7,713 nt of DNA from Lachnospiraceae bacterium UBA1201 (GTDB taxonomy: Bacteria > Bacillota > Clostridia > Lachnospirales > Lachnospiraceae): NCBI GenBank assembly GCA_002309675.1, contig DBXX01000081.1, positions 1 to 7,713 of the forward strand, given 5' to 3'. Positions 5,452 through 7,713 of this stretch are shown here, in pieces (position 1 is the stretch's first letter; each line of letters opens with the position of its first letter). Below the pieces are notes generated by a model that was not told the origin of the DNA, did not search any database, and saw nothing but the letters and a program-made list of their open reading frames with translations. The position numbers and the translations under genes were made by a program.

Positions 5452-5480
5452 TTGAAAGACCGTTCGTATAATGCTATTAT
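5452..5480 (+). promoter_or_regulatory. Predicted extended -10 promoter of mnmE-mnmG
   Basis: TTGAAA (5452-5457) and TATTAT (5475-5480) are separated by exactly 17 bases, and TGC directly before the -10 is an extended -10 element. Transcription would start near 5487, leaving a leader of about 74 bases. An overlapping TATAAT at 5467-5472 has no good -35 partner and may simply be the other half of the inverted repeat. Confidence 0.8.
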
Positions 5481-5482
5481 AC
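5466..5482. repeat. Perfect inverted repeat covering the mnmE -10
   Basis: GTATAAT and ATTATAC flank a GCT centre, with 7-base perfect arms. The right arm contains most of the predicted -10 hexamer. It could be an operator for a dimeric repressor or a by-product of two overlapping -10-like sequences. No T-run follows, so it is not a terminator. Confidence 0.6.
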
Positions 5483-5560
5483 AAGGGTAATTTCGTATTT
5501 TTCTTCGAAACAGAGTGTCGCCTTAATGTCGAATAAACGACGGCGGTCTAAGGAGTTTGG

Positions 5561-6955
5561 ATGAGTAAGTACACAGAAAATGGAAAAACATTTGCCGCGA
5601 TTGCGACAGCGATGAGCCCGGGAAGTATCGGGATCGTGAGGATCAGCGGGCCGGAATCGTTTGATGTGATCCGTAGGATCTTCCGTCCGGCAAATGAAGC
5701 CCGTTTTTCCAAAATGGAGACACATACCGTTCATTACGGTCATATTCTTTCCGAAACAGGTGCGGTGATTGACGAGGTCATGGTGCTTTTGATGCGTGGT
5801 CCGAAGAGTTTCACGGCGGAAGACACCGTGGAGATCGATACACATGGCGGTATTCTGGTTACGCGGCAGGTGCTGGAGCGCGTGCTCTCGGCGGGCGCCA
5901 GAGCCGCGGAGCCCGGCGAGTTCACGAAGCAGGCGTTTCTGAACGGACGCGTGGATCTGTCGGAGGCAGAGGCCGTGATGGATCTGATCAACTCGAAGAA
6001 CGCATTTGCAGCGAGTGCTGCCCTCTCCCAACTGCAAGGCTCGGTCAGAAACGAGATCAAGAATATGCGTGATACCCTGCTTGATGCGGTCGCTTTTATC
6101 GAGGCGGCGCTGGATGACCCCGAACACATATCGCTGGACGGGTATTCCGAAGAACTGCGGGAAAAACTCGAACCGATGGAGAAAAAGATACGGAAAATGA
6201 TCGAGGATTACCGGGACGGCGCAGTGCTGAAGGAGGGCGTGAAGACGGTCCTGCTCGGCAAGCCGAACGCCGGAAAATCTTCGCTTTTGAATGCCCTGCT
6301 GGGTCAGGATCGCGCGATCGTGACCGACATCGCCGGAACGACGCGGGATATATTGTCCGAGCAGGTATATATCGGCGGAATCGGTTTTGAATTTACCGAT
6401 ACGGCCGGGATCCGGGAGACGCAGGATGTCGTGGAGACCATCGGCGTGGAACGGTCCATCTCACAGGCGGAGGGCGCGGACCTGCTGCTGTTCGTTGCAG
6501 ATGCTTCTCTCCCGCTCGACGACAACGACCGAAGGATCCTAGAGATTCTGCGTCAGAAAAAGAGTCTGGTTTTATACAATAAGACCGACCTTCAGCCGCA
6601 GCTGACGATCGACGAACTGTCGAAATACTGCGCGACGGATACGATCCTGCCCGTTTCGGCGAAGACCGGCGAGGGTATGGACGCGATAAAGGAGCGCCTG
6701 GTGGCAATGTTCCGTGCGGGTGAGCTTTTATACAACGATGAGGTCCTGATCACGAATGTGCGGCATAAAGAGGCGCTGGAAATGGCACAAGAATCGCTCA
6801 GACAGGCTCTGGAAGGCATTTCCGGGGAGGTCAGCGAAGATTTCCTCACGATCGACCTTTTGGACGCCTATGAGGCGCTGGGGCGCATCACCGGCGAAAC
6901 GTTGGATGAGGACGTTGCGGACCGCATCTTTGAAAAATTCTGTATGGGAAAGTAA
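5561..6955 (+). CDS. mnmE: tRNA modification GTPase MnmE (TrmE)
   Basis: This 464-residue protein has the normal family length. With MnmG it forms the complex that installs the (carboxymethyl)aminomethyl group at C5 of wobble U34 in certain tRNAs, using a folate-derived carbon and GTP hydrolysis. The N-terminal folate-binding domain (about 1-120) starts FAAIATAMSPGSIGIVRISG (11-30). A helical domain flanks the inserted G domain, which carries G1 GKPNAGKS (233-240), G2 TTRD (260-263), G3 DTAG (280-283), G4 NKTD (340-343) and G5 SAK (366-368). The C-terminus FCMGK keeps the conserved cysteine (C461) of the FC[IV]GK motif, with M at the variable position. TAAGGAG at 5549-5555 lies 5 bases before the ATG. 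It has its own promoter and is followed by mnmG after 15 bases. The coding sequence looks richer in G+C than yidC or rnpA. Confidence 0.97.
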   Translation: MSKYTENGKTFAAIATAMSPGSIGIVRISGPESFDVIRRIFRPANEARFSKMETHTVHYGHILSETGAVIDEVMVLLMRGPKSFTAEDTVEIDTHGGILVTRQVLERVLSAGARAAEPGEFTKQAFLNGRVDLSEAEAVMDLINSKNAFAASAALSQLQGSVRNEIKNMRDTLLDAVAFIEAALDDPEHISLDGYSEELREKLEPMEKKIRKMIEDYRDGAVLKEGVKTVLLGKPNAGKSSLLNALLGQDRAIVTDIAGTTRDILSEQVYIGGIGFEFTDTAGIRETQDVVETIGVERSISQAEGADLLLFVADASLPLDDNDRRILEILRQKKSLVLYNKTDLQPQLTIDELSKYCATDTILPVSAKTGEGMDAIKERLVAMFRAGELLYNDEVLITNVRHKEALEMAQESLRQALEGISGEVSEDFLTIDLLDAYEALGRITGETLDEDVADRIFEKFCMGK

Positions 6956-6970
6956 GAAAGCGTGATATAG

Positions 6971-7713
6971 ATGGCAGTAGTTGAAGAATATTATGACGTG
7001 GTAGTAGTCGGTGCCGGACATGCGGGCTGCGAGGCAGCGCTGGCTGCGGCCCGGCTGGGCCTTTCGACCATCGTCTTTACGGTGAGCATTGACAGTATCG
7101 CGCTCATGCCTTGCAACCCGAACGTCGGCGGCAGTTCGAAGGGACATATTGTCCGCGAGGTCGACGCCCTGGGCGGTGAAATGGGAAAAAATATCGACAA
7201 AACGTTCATTCAGTCGAAGATGCTGAATGAGTCTAAGGGGCCGGCGGTGCATTCGCTGCGCGCGCAGGCCGATAAAAAGATGTACTCGCAGGCTATGCGT
7301 GAGACCATGGAGCACACTGATAACCTTACCATCCGGCAGGCAGAGGCAGCGGACCTGATCGTGGAGGACGGAAAACTTACCGGCATCCGCACGGTCTCCG
7401 GCGCGATCTACCACTGCAAGGCGGCCGTTTTGTGTACGGGAACATACCTGAAGGCGCGATGCATCTACGGTGACGTGAGTAATCCGACCGGACCGAACGG
7501 TCTGCAGGCGGCAAATCACCTCACGTCGTCGTTGATCGAACACGGCATCATCGTTCGCCGCTTCAAGACCGGAACACCGGCGCGTGTCGACGGCCGCACC
7601 ATCGATTATTCGAAGATGGCGGAGCAGTTCGGCGATAAGGTCGTGGTGCCGTTTTCATTTTCCACGGACCCCGCGAGTGTCCAGAAGGAGCAGGTCTCCT
7701 GCTGGCTGACCTA
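6971..7713 (+). CDS. mnmG: tRNA modification enzyme MnmG (GidA), N-terminal part, cut by window edge
   Basis: The frame runs from ATG 6971 for 247 codons to the window end without a stop; the full family length is about 620-630 residues. The product is the FAD- and NADH-dependent partner of MnmE in U34 modification. The dinucleotide-binding motif GAGHAG is at residues 14-19. The family signature follows as MPCNPNVGGSSKGHIVRE (46-63) with cysteine C48, then DALGG (65-69), GPAVHSLRAQADK (90-102), a CTGTYL segment (155-160) and RFKTGTPARVDGR (197-209). Only a weak ribosome binding site (AAGAAAG, about 6954-6960) precedes it. A gap of 15 bases to mnmE suggests translational coupling. The in-frame GTG upstream is followed by a stop, so ATG 6971 is the only reasonable start. 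A sample line (7021-7080) counts 42 G+C of 60. Confidence 0.96.
   Translation, partial: MAVVEEYYDVVVVGAGHAGCEAALAAARLGLSTIVFTVSIDSIALMPCNPNVGGSSKGHIVREVDALGGEMGKNIDKTFIQSKMLNESKGPAVHSLRAQADKKMYSQAMRETMEHTDNLTIRQAEAADLIVEDGKLTGIRTVSGAIYHCKAAVLCTGTYLKARCIYGDVSNPTGPNGLQAANHLTSSLIEHGIIVRRFKTGTPARVDGRTIDYSKMAEQFGDKVVVPFSFSTDPASVQKEQVSCWLT

Noticed and set aside
5527..5533. TGTCGAA, a match to the Spo0A box, in the mnmE leader
   Set aside because: A single seven-base match lying downstream of the promoter, with no second box nearby, is easily due to chance.
6728..7543. 271-codon open frame on the minus strand opposite mnmE/mnmG
   Set aside because: It spans two real genes on the opposite strand and exists because GC-rich codons leave few stops in that frame.

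Overview
This window is the chromosomal replication origin region of a bacterium in the Firmicutes (Clostridia). I infer the family Lachnospiraceae from YidC, which starts with an LTKYDG-like N-terminus, carries an SIKQQKF segment after its first helix and has a long extracytoplasmic loop, and from the MnmE stretch ALDDPEHISLDGY. Strong AGGAGG-type ribosome binding sites fit this. No database search was possible. Gene content and order are the classic Firmicute origin cluster, and every long open frame is explained by a known family.

Left part (1-2039, minus strand): the start of dnaN (beta clamp, cut by the window edge) and the whole of dnaA (initiator, 457 aa), transcribed leftward. The 261-base gap between them (405-665) holds what looks like the basal unwinding system of the origin. 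Read in the dnaA-to-dnaN direction, it runs from a DnaA-box-like site to a short GC-rich spacer, then five exact tandem DnaA-trios, then an AT-rich tract next to dnaN. Several degenerate boxes and a perfect 7+7 inverted repeat lie nearer to dnaA.

Central part (2040-2411): the second half of a bipartite oriC between divergent dnaA and rpmH. It has one perfect DnaA box (TTATCCACA), two single-mismatch boxes, weaker boxes, AT-rich DNA, and divergent sigma-A-type promoters for dnaA (leftward) and rpmH (rightward).

Right part (2412-5382, plus strand): rpmH (L34), an attenuator-like hairpin, rnpA (RNase P protein), yidD, yidC and jag/khpB. After the hairpin the genes are 17-20 bases apart and evidently co-transcribed, ending at a strong intrinsic terminator (5408-5447). 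The unit joins ribosome and tRNA-processing components with membrane protein insertion (YidD, YidC) and an RNA-binding protein (Jag).

Far right (5452-7713, plus strand): a second unit with its own extended -10 promoter, whose -10 lies in a perfect inverted repeat. It encodes mnmE and mnmG (the latter cut by the window edge), partner enzymes that modify U34 of tRNA. This segment is visibly richer in G+C than the genes to its left.

No mobile element, CRISPR array, tRNA or rRNA gene, or novel gene cassette was seen. The non-coding DNA of the origin is the part most worth a second look.
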